Part shown: positions 14,986-23,500 of the stretch, piece after piece
Position numbering within the stretch: the stretch's first letter is position 1
Layout of the letters: each line of letters begins with the position of its first letter
Origin: Alphaproteobacteria bacterium
Lineage (GTDB): Bacteria; Pseudomonadota; Alphaproteobacteria; RF32; CAG-239
NCBI GenBank assembly: GCA_017460085.1
Contig: JAFUBQ010000013.1
Location: 62,001 to 126,000 of the forward strand
Length of the DNA: 64,000 bases
Direction of reading: 5' to 3'
Program-made: the position numbers and the translations under genes
Notes under the pieces: generated by a model
Told to the model about the DNA's origin: nothing
Databases searched by the model: none
What the model saw: only the letters and a program-made list of their open reading frames with translations

Positions 14986-16018
14986 TGTTGTTATAGGAAA
15001 TCCACCGTATCAAGATAATATTGAAAATAGAGGAGAACAACCTCCGTTATATCATATGGTATATGATGCGGCTATTGATATTTGCGATTTTGTAACACTT
15101 ATAACTCCAGCAAGGTTCCTTTTTGATGCAGGAAAAACACCGCATATTTGGAATCAGAAAATGTTAAACAACGAACATTTCAAGGTTATCAAATATTATC
15201 CTAACTCAAAAAATGTTTTTAGTAGTGTAGATATTGAAGGTGGTGTTGCTATTACTTGTGTCAATAAGAAAATTAAATATGGTGCAATAAAGATGTTTAT
15301 TCACGATGACATCTTAAGAAATATTACCATTAAAGTAAATAAATCAAAACCAACATCTCTTAATACTATTTTATATTCCAATACCAGTTATAAGTATTCA
15401 AATAGTTTTTTTGCTGAAAACAAAGGATTTGCTGAAAGGGTATCAGGAGGTTCATCTCGTTATTTATCATCGTCAGTTTTTGATAAATTTCCCGAAGTTT
15501 TTCATGATAATATACCTGATACAAAAAATGAATATGCACAAATAATAGGTAGGCAAAATAATGAGCGAGCAACAAAGTATTTGAAAAAAAGTTACTTAAA
15601 CCCACCTGAAAATTTTGAAAATTACAAAATATTTATTCCAAGTTCCAACGGTTCTGGTGCAATAGGCGAAGTACTATCTACCCCAGTAATGGGATATCCA
15701 ATAATGGGATATCCAGCAATGGGGGCAACAGAAACTTTTATTAGTTTTGGAAACTTCAAAAAACAAAATGAAGCCAACAACTTATTAAAATATGTAAAAA
15801 CAAAGTTTGTAAGACTTATGCTTGGTACGAGAAAAGTTACTCAAGGAAATAAAAACCCTAAAGTATGGAGTAATGTTCCGCTCCAAGATTTTACTTCAAA
15901 CAGCGATATAGATTGGTCTAAATCCATACACGAGATAGATTTGCAGTTGTATAAGAAATATGGTCTTGATGACAACGAAATCAAATTTATTGAAACACAC
16001 GTAAAGGAGATGGCGTAA
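14975..16018 (+). CDS. Eco57I-type N6-adenine methyltransferase subunit
   Basis: This 347-aa protein opens with FDVVIGNPPYQDN, the NPPY catalytic motif of adenine-N6 methyltransferases. It continues with conserved Eco57I-type segments (DFVTLITPARFLFDAG, FPEVFHDNIP), then a probable target-recognition region and a C-terminal tail. It contains no SAM-binding motif I, so it must work with the neighbouring polypeptides. It overlaps the upstream gene by 11 bp, and its TAA overlaps the downstream ATG (TAATG). A short in-frame tandem repeat (MGYPIMGYPAMG, about residues 240-250) sits in the recognition region and could be a site of specificity change. Confidence 0.8.
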   Translation: MKFDVVIGNPPYQDNIENRGEQPPLYHMVYDAAIDICDFVTLITPARFLFDAGKTPHIWNQKMLNNEHFKVIKYYPNSKNVFSSVDIEGGVAITCVNKKIKYGAIKMFIHDDILRNITIKVNKSKPTSLNTILYSNTSYKYSNSFFAENKGFAERVSGGSSRYLSSSVFDKFPEVFHDNIPDTKNEYAQIIGRQNNERATKYLKKSYLNPPENFENYKIFIPSSNGSGAIGEVLSTPVMGYPIMGYPAMGATETFISFGNFKKQNEANNLLKYVKTKFVRLMLGTRKVTQGNKNPKVWSNVPLQDFTSNSDIDWSKSIHEIDLQLYKKYGLDDNEIKFIETHVKEMA

Positions 16019-19000
16019 TGGCAGCAATCAATATTAAGACCGCAAAGCAAATTGAACCAAAATGCTATGCTTATACAACTCCTGAAATTAAACGTCACGA
16101 TGGTTGGACTAAAATCGGCTATACCGAGCAAGATGATGTTAAAAAGCGCATTCAGCAACAAACCCAAACAGCAAATGTAGAATTTAACCTTGAATGGGAA
16201 AAGCGGGCGATTTATGAAGATGGTACTGGTGATGCGTTTAGGGATAAGGATTTTCACGCTTATTTAAGCAAAAAAGATTATGAAAAGATGCCAAATACAG
16301 AATGGTTTCATATTCTACCAAATAAATCGCTTGAAGAATTTTTGTATTTCCGTAGCCATCGTGGTATTTTGGAATCTTACGGTGCATTACCATATCAATT
16401 AAGACAAGAACAAAATCAAGCTGTTCAACAAACCAAAAATTACTTTACCTTGCATACTGGTGATGAGCCAGAGTTTTTGTGGAATGCCAAGCCTCGTTTT
16501 GGTAAAACTCTTTCAACTTATGAACTTTGCAAAACGCTTGATGCCCGAAAGATATTGATTGTAACCAATCGTCCGGCAATCGCAACATCTTGGTATGATG
16601 ACTATGTAAAGTTTTTAGGAACACAGTCCGGATATTATTTTATAAGCCAAGTGGATACATTAAAAGAGCGTAAATATGTGCTTTCTCGTGAGCAATATGT
16701 GAGTGTTCGTGATAAACTTAAGGGATTTATAGAGTTTGTATCTTTGCAGGATATGAAAGGTTCAATTTATTTCGGTGGAAATATTGATAAACTGAAAGAA
16801 GTTGCCGAGCTTGAGTGGGATATTTTGGTAATTGATGAAGCTCACGAAGGTGTTGATACCTATAAAACCGATGTGGCTTTTGACCATATTAAACGCAAAT
16901 ATACACTCCATTTATCCGGTACCCCGTTTAAGGCTTTAGCAAACAGTAAGTTCCGTGAAGAAGAAATCTATAACTGGACATACGCTGATGAGCAAAAGGC
17001 AAAGCGTGAGTGGGACAGCAGCAGCGAAGAAGAAAATCCATACGCAACATTACCGCAACTGAATTTATACACCTATCAAATGTCCGAGATTATCCGTGAT
17101 AAGTTAAAGAAAGGTGCGGACTTTGATAATGATGGTGAAGACGAAGAATATGCTTTTGATTTGAATGAATTTTTTGCCACTCAAGCCAATGGTAGTTTTA
17201 AGTATGATGCCGATGTAGATAAGTTTTTAGAAGCATTAACAACATTGCCGAAGTTTCCGTTTTCTACCGATGAATTGCGCCAAGAATTAAAGCATACATT
17301 TTGGCTGCTTAATCGTGTAGATAGTGCTAAAGCATTGGCAAGAAAACTAAAAGAGCATCCAGTATTTGCTGACTATGAGATTGTTTTGGTTGCTGGTGAC
17401 GGTAGATTGGACGATGATACCGAGAATAAAAAGGCTTTTGATAAGGTAATTAAAGCCATTAAGGAAAATGAGAAAACGATAACAATTTCGGTCGGACAAT
17501 TAACCACTGGCGTTACTGTTCCTGAATGGACAGCGGTTTTAATGTTAAGCAATGTTAAAAGTCCTGCACTTTATATGCAAGCGGCGTTTCGGGCGCAAAA
17601 TCCATGTCTATTCAACATAGATGGTAGCCTGTTCCGCAAAGAGAATGCGTATGTGTTTGACTTTGACCCTGCAAGAACTTTGGACATTTTTGAACAATTT
17701 GCAAACGATTTGAGTGCAGATACCACCAGCGGCAAAGGTGATATGGATACAAGAAAACGCCACGTTCGTGAATTGATTAACTTCTTCCCTGTATATGGTG
17801 AAGATGACGAAGGCGAAATGATAACGCTTGATGCGGAAAAAGTGCTTTCTATACCACGTAAGATTCACGCCGTAGAGGTGGTTAGACGTGGATTTATGAG
17901 CAACTTCTTGTTCCAAAACATAAGCAATATTTTTAGCGCACCGAAAGAAGTTGTTGATATCATCAAGCAATTTGAGCCAGTGAAAGAACCTGTTCCAGTA
18001 ACAAAGAACACAAAAGATGACTTATCCATCAATGATGATGGGGAAGTTGAGTTATCACAAAAGACCATTGATATCGGTGTAGATAACGTGTTTGGCGAGA
18101 AAATCTATGCAGTTGTTGATGATTTGCAGGACACAATAGAAGAAATTCAGAAAAAGCCGACAGATATCAAGAAAGATACAACTTTTGAAGCCCTAAAAGA
18201 GCAATTTAAGGCGACTGTTGCTGAACCTTTAATTTCTACAGCCAAAGAGCATTATGGTAAAGATATGTCTGCCAGCACGCAAAAAGCCGTAGAAAGGAAG
18301 ATAAATGCTGAAAGTGATACGGTTATTGCTAAACATTACGGCGATTTCAAAATTCAACACAATACCATTGAATTAGAACGCCAAAAGGAAATTGAACAGG
18401 CAAGAATTGAACACAAGCCAGAGAAAATTGCTCAAATCAACAAAGTATATGACAAGAAACAAGAAGAAAATAAAAAGAGCTTTGTTGAGAGTATGCAAGA
18501 AAAGGCAGAAGAATTGGTTAAAACCGCAGGACAAACGATTGTTGAAGCGGTTGAAACGGATAAGAAAACCAAAGAAAAGAATGCTATTGAAACATCCGTT
18601 CGTGACCATCTACGTGGATTTTCAAGAACAATTCCGTCATTTTTAATGGCATACGGTGATGATGATACAACTTTGGAAAACTTTGATGAGATTATACCGG
18701 ATGAGGTTTTCAAAGATGTTACCAGTATTAGCCTTGATGAATTTAGATTCCTGCGTGATGGTGGCGACTATACAGACGAAGAAACAGGAGAAACAAAGCA
18801 TTTTGACGGACATTTGTTTGACCCAGTAGTCTTTAATGACTCAGTTAAAGAGTTTTTACGTTTGAAAAGAAAGTTAGCTAACTACTTTGATGAAAATAGC
18901 ACGGAAGATATCTTTGACTATATTCCGCCACAAAAAACGAACCAAATCTATACGCCGAAAAAGGTTGTGATAGAAATGGTTGATAATCTGGAAAAAGAGT

Positions 19001-19338
19001 GTCCGGAATGCTTTGAAGACAGCGATAAGACTTTCATTGATTTGTATATGAAGTCTGGTCTTTATATTACAGAGATTGTCAAACGGTTATTCAGAAGCAA
19101 AGCATTGAAACGAGAGTTCCCTAATGAAAATGACAGATTAAAGCACATTTTTGCTAATCAAGTCTATGGCTTGGCACCAACGGAAATTATATATCGTATT
19201 GCAAAAGCCTATATTTTGGGCTTTGATGAGGATATTGAAATCAAAAAGCACCATTTGCGGCAGTTTGATACACTTCCATCAGTCCAAAGAGGAACTCTGG
19301 AACGTGATTTAGACAGGGTTTTTGATGATGTAGGTTAA
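16018..19338 (+). CDS. R-M helicase-nuclease with GIY-YIG-like and methylase parts
   Basis: This 1106-aa multidomain protein starts with a GIY-YIG-like nuclease domain of the T5orf172 type at residues about 15-100 (CYAYTT, then WTKIGYTEQDD and RDKDFHAYL). An SF2 translocase follows: Walker A NAKPRFGKTLS at 156-166, VIDEAHEG, LHLSGTPF, and SVGQLTTGVTVPEW. A long charged coiled-coil region lies around 720-870. The C-terminus carries IYTPKKVVIEMVDNLE and FIDLYMKSGLYITEIVKRLF, which look like methyltransferase motifs X and I. The protein thus appears to supply cleavage, translocation and part of the methyltransferase that the previous gene completes with NPPY. Overlapping starts indicate one operon with the two upstream genes. 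Confidence 0.75.
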   Translation: MAAINIKTAKQIEPKCYAYTTPEIKRHDGWTKIGYTEQDDVKKRIQQQTQTANVEFNLEWEKRAIYEDGTGDAFRDKDFHAYLSKKDYEKMPNTEWFHILPNKSLEEFLYFRSHRGILESYGALPYQLRQEQNQAVQQTKNYFTLHTGDEPEFLWNAKPRFGKTLSTYELCKTLDARKILIVTNRPAIATSWYDDYVKFLGTQSGYYFISQVDTLKERKYVLSREQYVSVRDKLKGFIEFVSLQDMKGSIYFGGNIDKLKEVAELEWDILVIDEAHEGVDTYKTDVAFDHIKRKYTLHLSGTPFKALANSKFREEEIYNWTYADEQKAKREWDSSSEEENPYATLPQLNLYTYQMSEIIRDKLKKGADFDNDGEDEEYAFDLNEFFATQANGSFKYDADVDKFLEALTTLPKFPFSTDELRQELKHTFWLLNRVDSAKALARKLKEHPVFADYEIVLVAGDGRLDDDTENKKAFDKVIKAIKENEKTITISVGQLTTGVTVPEWTAVLMLSNVKSPALYMQAAFRAQNPCLFNIDGSLFRKENAYVFDFDPARTLDIFEQFANDLSADTTSGKGDMDTRKRHVRELINFFPVYGEDDEGEMITLDAEKVLSIPRKIHAVEVVRRGFMSNFLFQNISNIFSAPKEVVDIIKQFEPVKEPVPVTKNTKDDLSINDDGEVELSQKTIDIGVDNVFGEKIYAVVDDLQDTIEEIQKKPTDIKKDTTFEALKEQFKATVAEPLISTAKEHYGKDMSASTQKAVERKINAESDTVIAKHYGDFKIQHNTIELERQKEIEQARIEHKPEKIAQINKVYDKKQEENKKSFVESMQEKAEELVKTAGQTIVEAVETDKKTKEKNAIETSVRDHLRGFSRTIPSFLMAYGDDDTTLENFDEIIPDEVFKDVTSISLDEFRFLRDGGDYTDEETGETKHFDGHLFDPVVFNDSVKEFLRLKRKLANYFDENSTEDIFDYIPPQKTNQIYTPKKVVIEMVDNLEKECPECFEDSDKTFIDLYMKSGLYITEIVKRLFRSKALKREFPNENDRLKHIFANQVYGLAPTEIIYRIAKAYILGFDEDIEIKKHHLRQFDTLPSVQRGTLERDLDRVFDDVG

Positions 19339-19339
19339 A

Positions 19340-19507
19340 ATGGGCGTAATTGTTTTAATTATAATAGGTGTTGTGATTTGGTTAATTATCGGTAATGATA
19401 ACAAAAAGCCGAAGAAAGCAACACATCATCGCCAAAGCAAGGCTGATAAAGAGTTTGAAGATATGTATTTCAACGGTGCTTCGGGCGATGATATTGATGA
19501 CTTTTAA
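19340..19507 (+). CDS. 55-aa single-pass membrane protein
   Basis: The ATG is one base after the stop of the R-M protein, so it is translationally coupled as the last gene of the operon. Residues about 3-18 (VIVLIIIGVVIWLIIG) form one transmembrane helix. The rest is basic, then acidic, ending in DDIDDF. No family is recognised. The tight coupling suggests a membrane-associated accessory to the R-M module. The region 19508-19645 downstream contains no convincing gene. Confidence 0.6.
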   Translation: MGVIVLIIIGVVIWLIIGNDNKKPKKATHHRQSKADKEFEDMYFNGASGDDIDDF

Positions 19508-19645
19508 GCCACTTGCATTGTCTGTGCCTGCTTAATCATCATATCAATTTGTTCTTTAATGCAACTTTGCAATGATAACTGCATTAAAGTGATGTTTTTA
19601 GAATGTGGTCATAAAAAGCATATAAAGCGATATTTATAAACCAAA

Positions 19646-20254
19646 TTATTCTGTATTATATTCCGGAACGGCAGATTTTATGTAGCGATGCAAAGTTGAC
19701 CAAGAACATCCGAGCATACGGGCAATTTCTGACTTTGATACTTTCTTAGAAAGCAATTCTACAATTTTGTGATGCTTGCGTTTTAATTTTTTGGAAGTTT
19801 TACCAACAGGTCGACCGATGTGTTTTCCTTCTGCCTTTACACGTTTTAGGGATTCTCTGGTGCGGTCAGAGATGAGTTGTCGTTCTATTTCGCTGGCAAG
19901 CGAAAAAGCAAAAGCCAACACTTTGCTTTGAATATCAGAGCCAAGACGATAATTTTCTTTCAAAGTCCAGATTTGACAATCTTTTTCAAGGCATTGCTGT
20001 AAAATCCCCATAACTTCCAGCATATTGCGTCCCACTCTCGAAAGTTCGGTCGTAATTAAGATATCCTGCGCTTTTAATTTTTTGAGCAATTTTCCGAGTT
20101 TGCGTTCATTTAATGGTTTTCGGGACGAAATAGTTTCTTCAACCCATTCATCAATCTTGATATTATGGGCAGAAGTATATTTTTCTATTTCAAAATGTTG
20201 GTTTTCTAATGTTTGCAAAGAACTTGATACACGACAGTAACAATAACAAGTCAT
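19646..20254 (-). CDS. serine recombinase (resolvase/invertase)
   Basis: A complete 202-aa protein starts MTCYCYCRVS with catalytic S10. It shares long identical stretches with 13187-13780 (ETISSRKPLNERKLG, EVMGILQQCLEK, SDRTRESLKRVKAEGKHIGR). The C-terminal HTH is KSEIARMLGCSWSTLHRYIK. Its 5' end faces a segment bounded by 16-bp inverted repeats upstream of the adhesin gene, the same arrangement as at the R-M operon. This parallel makes a DNA-invertase role more likely than a generic resolvase role. Confidence 0.88.
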   Translation of the reverse strand: MTCYCYCRVSSSLQTLENQHFEIEKYTSAHNIKIDEWVEETISSRKPLNERKLGKLLKKLKAQDILITTELSRVGRNMLEVMGILQQCLEKDCQIWTLKENYRLGSDIQSKVLAFAFSLASEIERQLISDRTRESLKRVKAEGKHIGRPVGKTSKKLKRKHHKIVELLSKKVSKSEIARMLGCSWSTLHRYIKSAVPEYNTE

Positions 20255-20310
20255 TTTAAATCCTTTAAATTTTGTTTATACAATTATTTATCAGATTTTA
20301 TTTCTATCAA

Positions 20311-20471
20311 AAAAAAGACCGGTTTTTTGCAATAAGATTTGCGAGTATATTACAGCAAATAAAATAAGAGTCAATACCCCAATCAATCCTTTACACAATA
20401 TGACTTTTCGGCATTTTTCTTAATATCATATAATAAATTCGAAAAATAACTCGCCAAAACCGGTCTTTTTT
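20311..20471. promoter_or_regulatory. candidate invertible promoter segment for the adhesin
   Basis: Perfect 16-bp inverted repeats AAAAAAGACCGGTTTT (20311-20326) and its complement (20456-20471) enclose 129 bp between the recombinase gene and the adhesin gene. Inside, the best promoter reads leftward, away from the adhesin (next entry). A TATAAT at 20429-20434 reads rightward but lacks a clear -35. A shorter imperfect repeat, GCGAGT, lies inside both ends. In the orientation seen the adhesin would be weakly expressed or off, and inversion would point the strong promoter at it. Inversion itself is inference. Confidence 0.68.
20347..20374 (-). promoter_or_regulatory. strong promoter inside the adhesin switch
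   Basis: TTGACT (20369-20374), a 16-bp spacer and TAATAT (20347-20352) read on the minus strand toward the recombinase gene in the present orientation. Confidence 0.6.
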
Positions 20472-20524
20472 GGAGAGGTTAATGTATCGCCCAAAGCCAT
20501 ATGAAAATTTGAAAGGAATTAAAT

Positions 20525-23500
20525 ATGCTTAATATCTTAAGAGAACCAGACAAAAAATTTATATTAAGAAACTGCTTGTTATTAAGCACAGTATGTGCTG
20601 GATTATTGTTTAGTGGAAATGCGAGAGCAGAAATACCTGTATATTATAATGGAGCTAAACATACTTTTGGTATAGATTCATCAGATGAAATAAAGTTAGG
20701 AATCAATCATACTGGTGAAAATCAATTTTACAAATTTACTATGCCTGAATCAGATAAAGAAAACATTTTTACAGCTAAACAAACTTTCAATAGTGTAACA
20801 TTTTCTTCTACAGGTTCAGCGACTGTTAATACTATAGCAACAAGTGTTTCATCTTCATCAACAAATAAACAATTAGTAACAGCAAAAGGAGTATATGATG
20901 CCCTTAAAAATGCAGGTGTAACTGATATGAGCATTTATGCTAAAACTGACGATGTGTATGGTAAAAGTGAAGTTTATACAAAAGATGAAGCAGACGGTAA
21001 GTTTTTAACATCGCACCAAGATATTAGCGGTAAGGCAAATGTAGGAGATTCATATACAAAAGCTGAATCAGATGGTAAATATGCTACAAAATCGGCATTA
21101 AATGAATACATTAAGTCATCAGAAATATATGACTATATAGATTATGTAGCACCTAAGGCCATTACACCTACTCGTGATGCGATGATAGCATATCAAAATG
21201 ATGCTAATCATGGGAAATATGTCACAACATCCGCACCAACAGGGGCTGATAAAGAGCAATTAATTCTATTGTCAAGTAGCAGATTTTATTTTGTTCCAAA
21301 TGAAGTTTCACACGATATGGAAAAAACATTAAATCAATTATTAACAAGTACGGATAAAAAATTTTCATATTCCGGTGACTATGTTTTCACAAGACCAAAT
21401 ATGAGCGGTTCTTGGACATTTGATACATCAGCACTTTCTGCTTCAAATATTATCACGACCGAAGCAACATTGGATGATTATACTTATACGAAAGCAGATG
21501 AAAATGGATTTCTTACTGCGTATAAAGTATCCGGTCTTAGAAACACAGACGAACGTAATACTAATCTGACAACAAATATAATCGGCGGATATTACGAGGG
21601 TCAAAAATCTACCAAAGAAAAGGAAGGTGGAGCATTAACCATAACCAATAATACCATTAACAAAATTGAAGCAGACTTTGTTGGTAACCAGCATACAAAC
21701 GGTCAGTCCGGCGGCGCTATCTACAACGGAGAAGGTGGTATTGTTAAAATGCTTATCGGTGATTTTGCCGGAAACAGTGCCAGATATGGTGGTGCCATTA
21801 CAAATGCGAACACTATTACCACAATATTAGGTGATTTTATTGGTAATACTGCTTCAGGTTCCGGTGGTGCTATTTCAAATTCTGGAACAATCACAACATT
21901 GATAGGTGATTATAATGGTAATACAGCTACTGTTATGGGAGGTGCTGTTTTTAATGGTAGTGGATCTACCATAACAACATTGTCGGGAAATTTTAATAAT
22001 AATACGGCAACAAACTCTTTTGGTGGCGCTATTCTTAATGGGGGTGTAATATCATCAATAATCGGAGATTTTAATTACAATAAATCAGGTAATTACGGCG
22101 GCGCTATTTATAATACTTCAGCAAATAGCGAAATTGGAACAATTACCGGTAATTTCAATAATAATAAAACAGTAAAATTCGGTGGTGCAATTTATAATGA
22201 ACAAGGAACAATTCATAAATTAATAGGTAACTTTAATAGCAATAAGTCAGAATGGGATGGTGGAGCTATTTATAATGCATCTAATGGAACAATAGAAACA
22301 ATTATTGGAAACTTTGAAGGTAACGAATCCTCAGATGGTGCAGGGATATATAATGCAGGAATAATTGAAAATTATACAGGTGATTTCAAAAATAATAAAG
22401 CGACAACATCGGGTGGTGCCATTAGTAATTCTGGAACAATTGGATTATTGGCAAAAAATCAGGATATCACGTTTTATAATAACATCGATAGCACCGGTTA
22501 TAATGACCTTTCTGGTGGAACATATAATTTGAATGCTCAATCGGGTTATAAAATCAATTTCGGAGGTTCAATCAGAAACGCACAGTTAAATATCAACAAT
22601 GATACATCTGAGGAAAACAGCGGAGGAGAATATATTTTCAACAACAAAATTACATCTAGTATGAAGCTTTATAATGGTGCTAATGTTAAATTAGGAAGTA
22701 TTAAACAAGAAGACGGAACAACTACCTATGGTTATATAACACCATATGCAAGTATTTCTTTGCAGGTTAATGGTGATGGTAATAATATTGATATGCGTAA
22801 TGACCATATTGATACCAATACTGTAAGCAATTTGAGCTTAGGTGGTAATTTAGGACTAAGTATTGATACAAGTTTGCGCCGGTATAGTGACAGTGCTTCT
22901 GATACACTTGTCAGCAAGGCAACGGCAACCGGTGACGGCAAAATGATTATCAATGCAATTAATCTTACCAACAGCACATACGGCGAAGGTGATAGCATAA
23001 AAATCAGCATTGCCGATGACAAAACTAAGGGAAAAATTGCAATCGCTGATGATATTTTGGATAATATAACCGGTGCAACTAACTATTACACAAAAGTTGA
23101 ATATGATGAAGATACCGGCGATTTGGTATTTACAGATAAGTTGGTTAATAAATCTACATTAGACCAAGCATTGCAAGATGCCGGTATCGGCGATATGAGT
23201 ATTTACGCCAAAACTGCTGATGTGTATGATAATGTATACACCAAATCGCAGACAGATGATAAGTTTGCTACAAAAGAGTCTCTCGGAAGTTATGTTACAT
23301 CAGAAAGTTTAGGCACTACACTCGGCGGATATGTAACAACCGACGGATTAAATACGGCATTAACGCCGTATGCCAAGTCATCTGATGTTGCGGAAACTTA
23401 TGCCACAAAAGATTCTATTACTGATATGCTAACGAAGACAGAAGCAGGTAGCACTTATGCAACAAAAACAAGCGTATATACGAAAGACGAAGCAAATGAA

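Noticed and set aside
19508-19645. Short minus-strand frame ending IKQAQTMQVA
   Set aside because: Only about 25 codons from the internal ATG, no ribosome site, and it lies in the trailer of the recombinase gene.
21700-22450. Regularly spaced repeats suggesting a CRISPR array
   Set aside because: The repeats are degenerate and in frame, encoding GGAIYN-GTI-GDF units of the adhesin. Spacers are not unique sequences and there are no cas genes.
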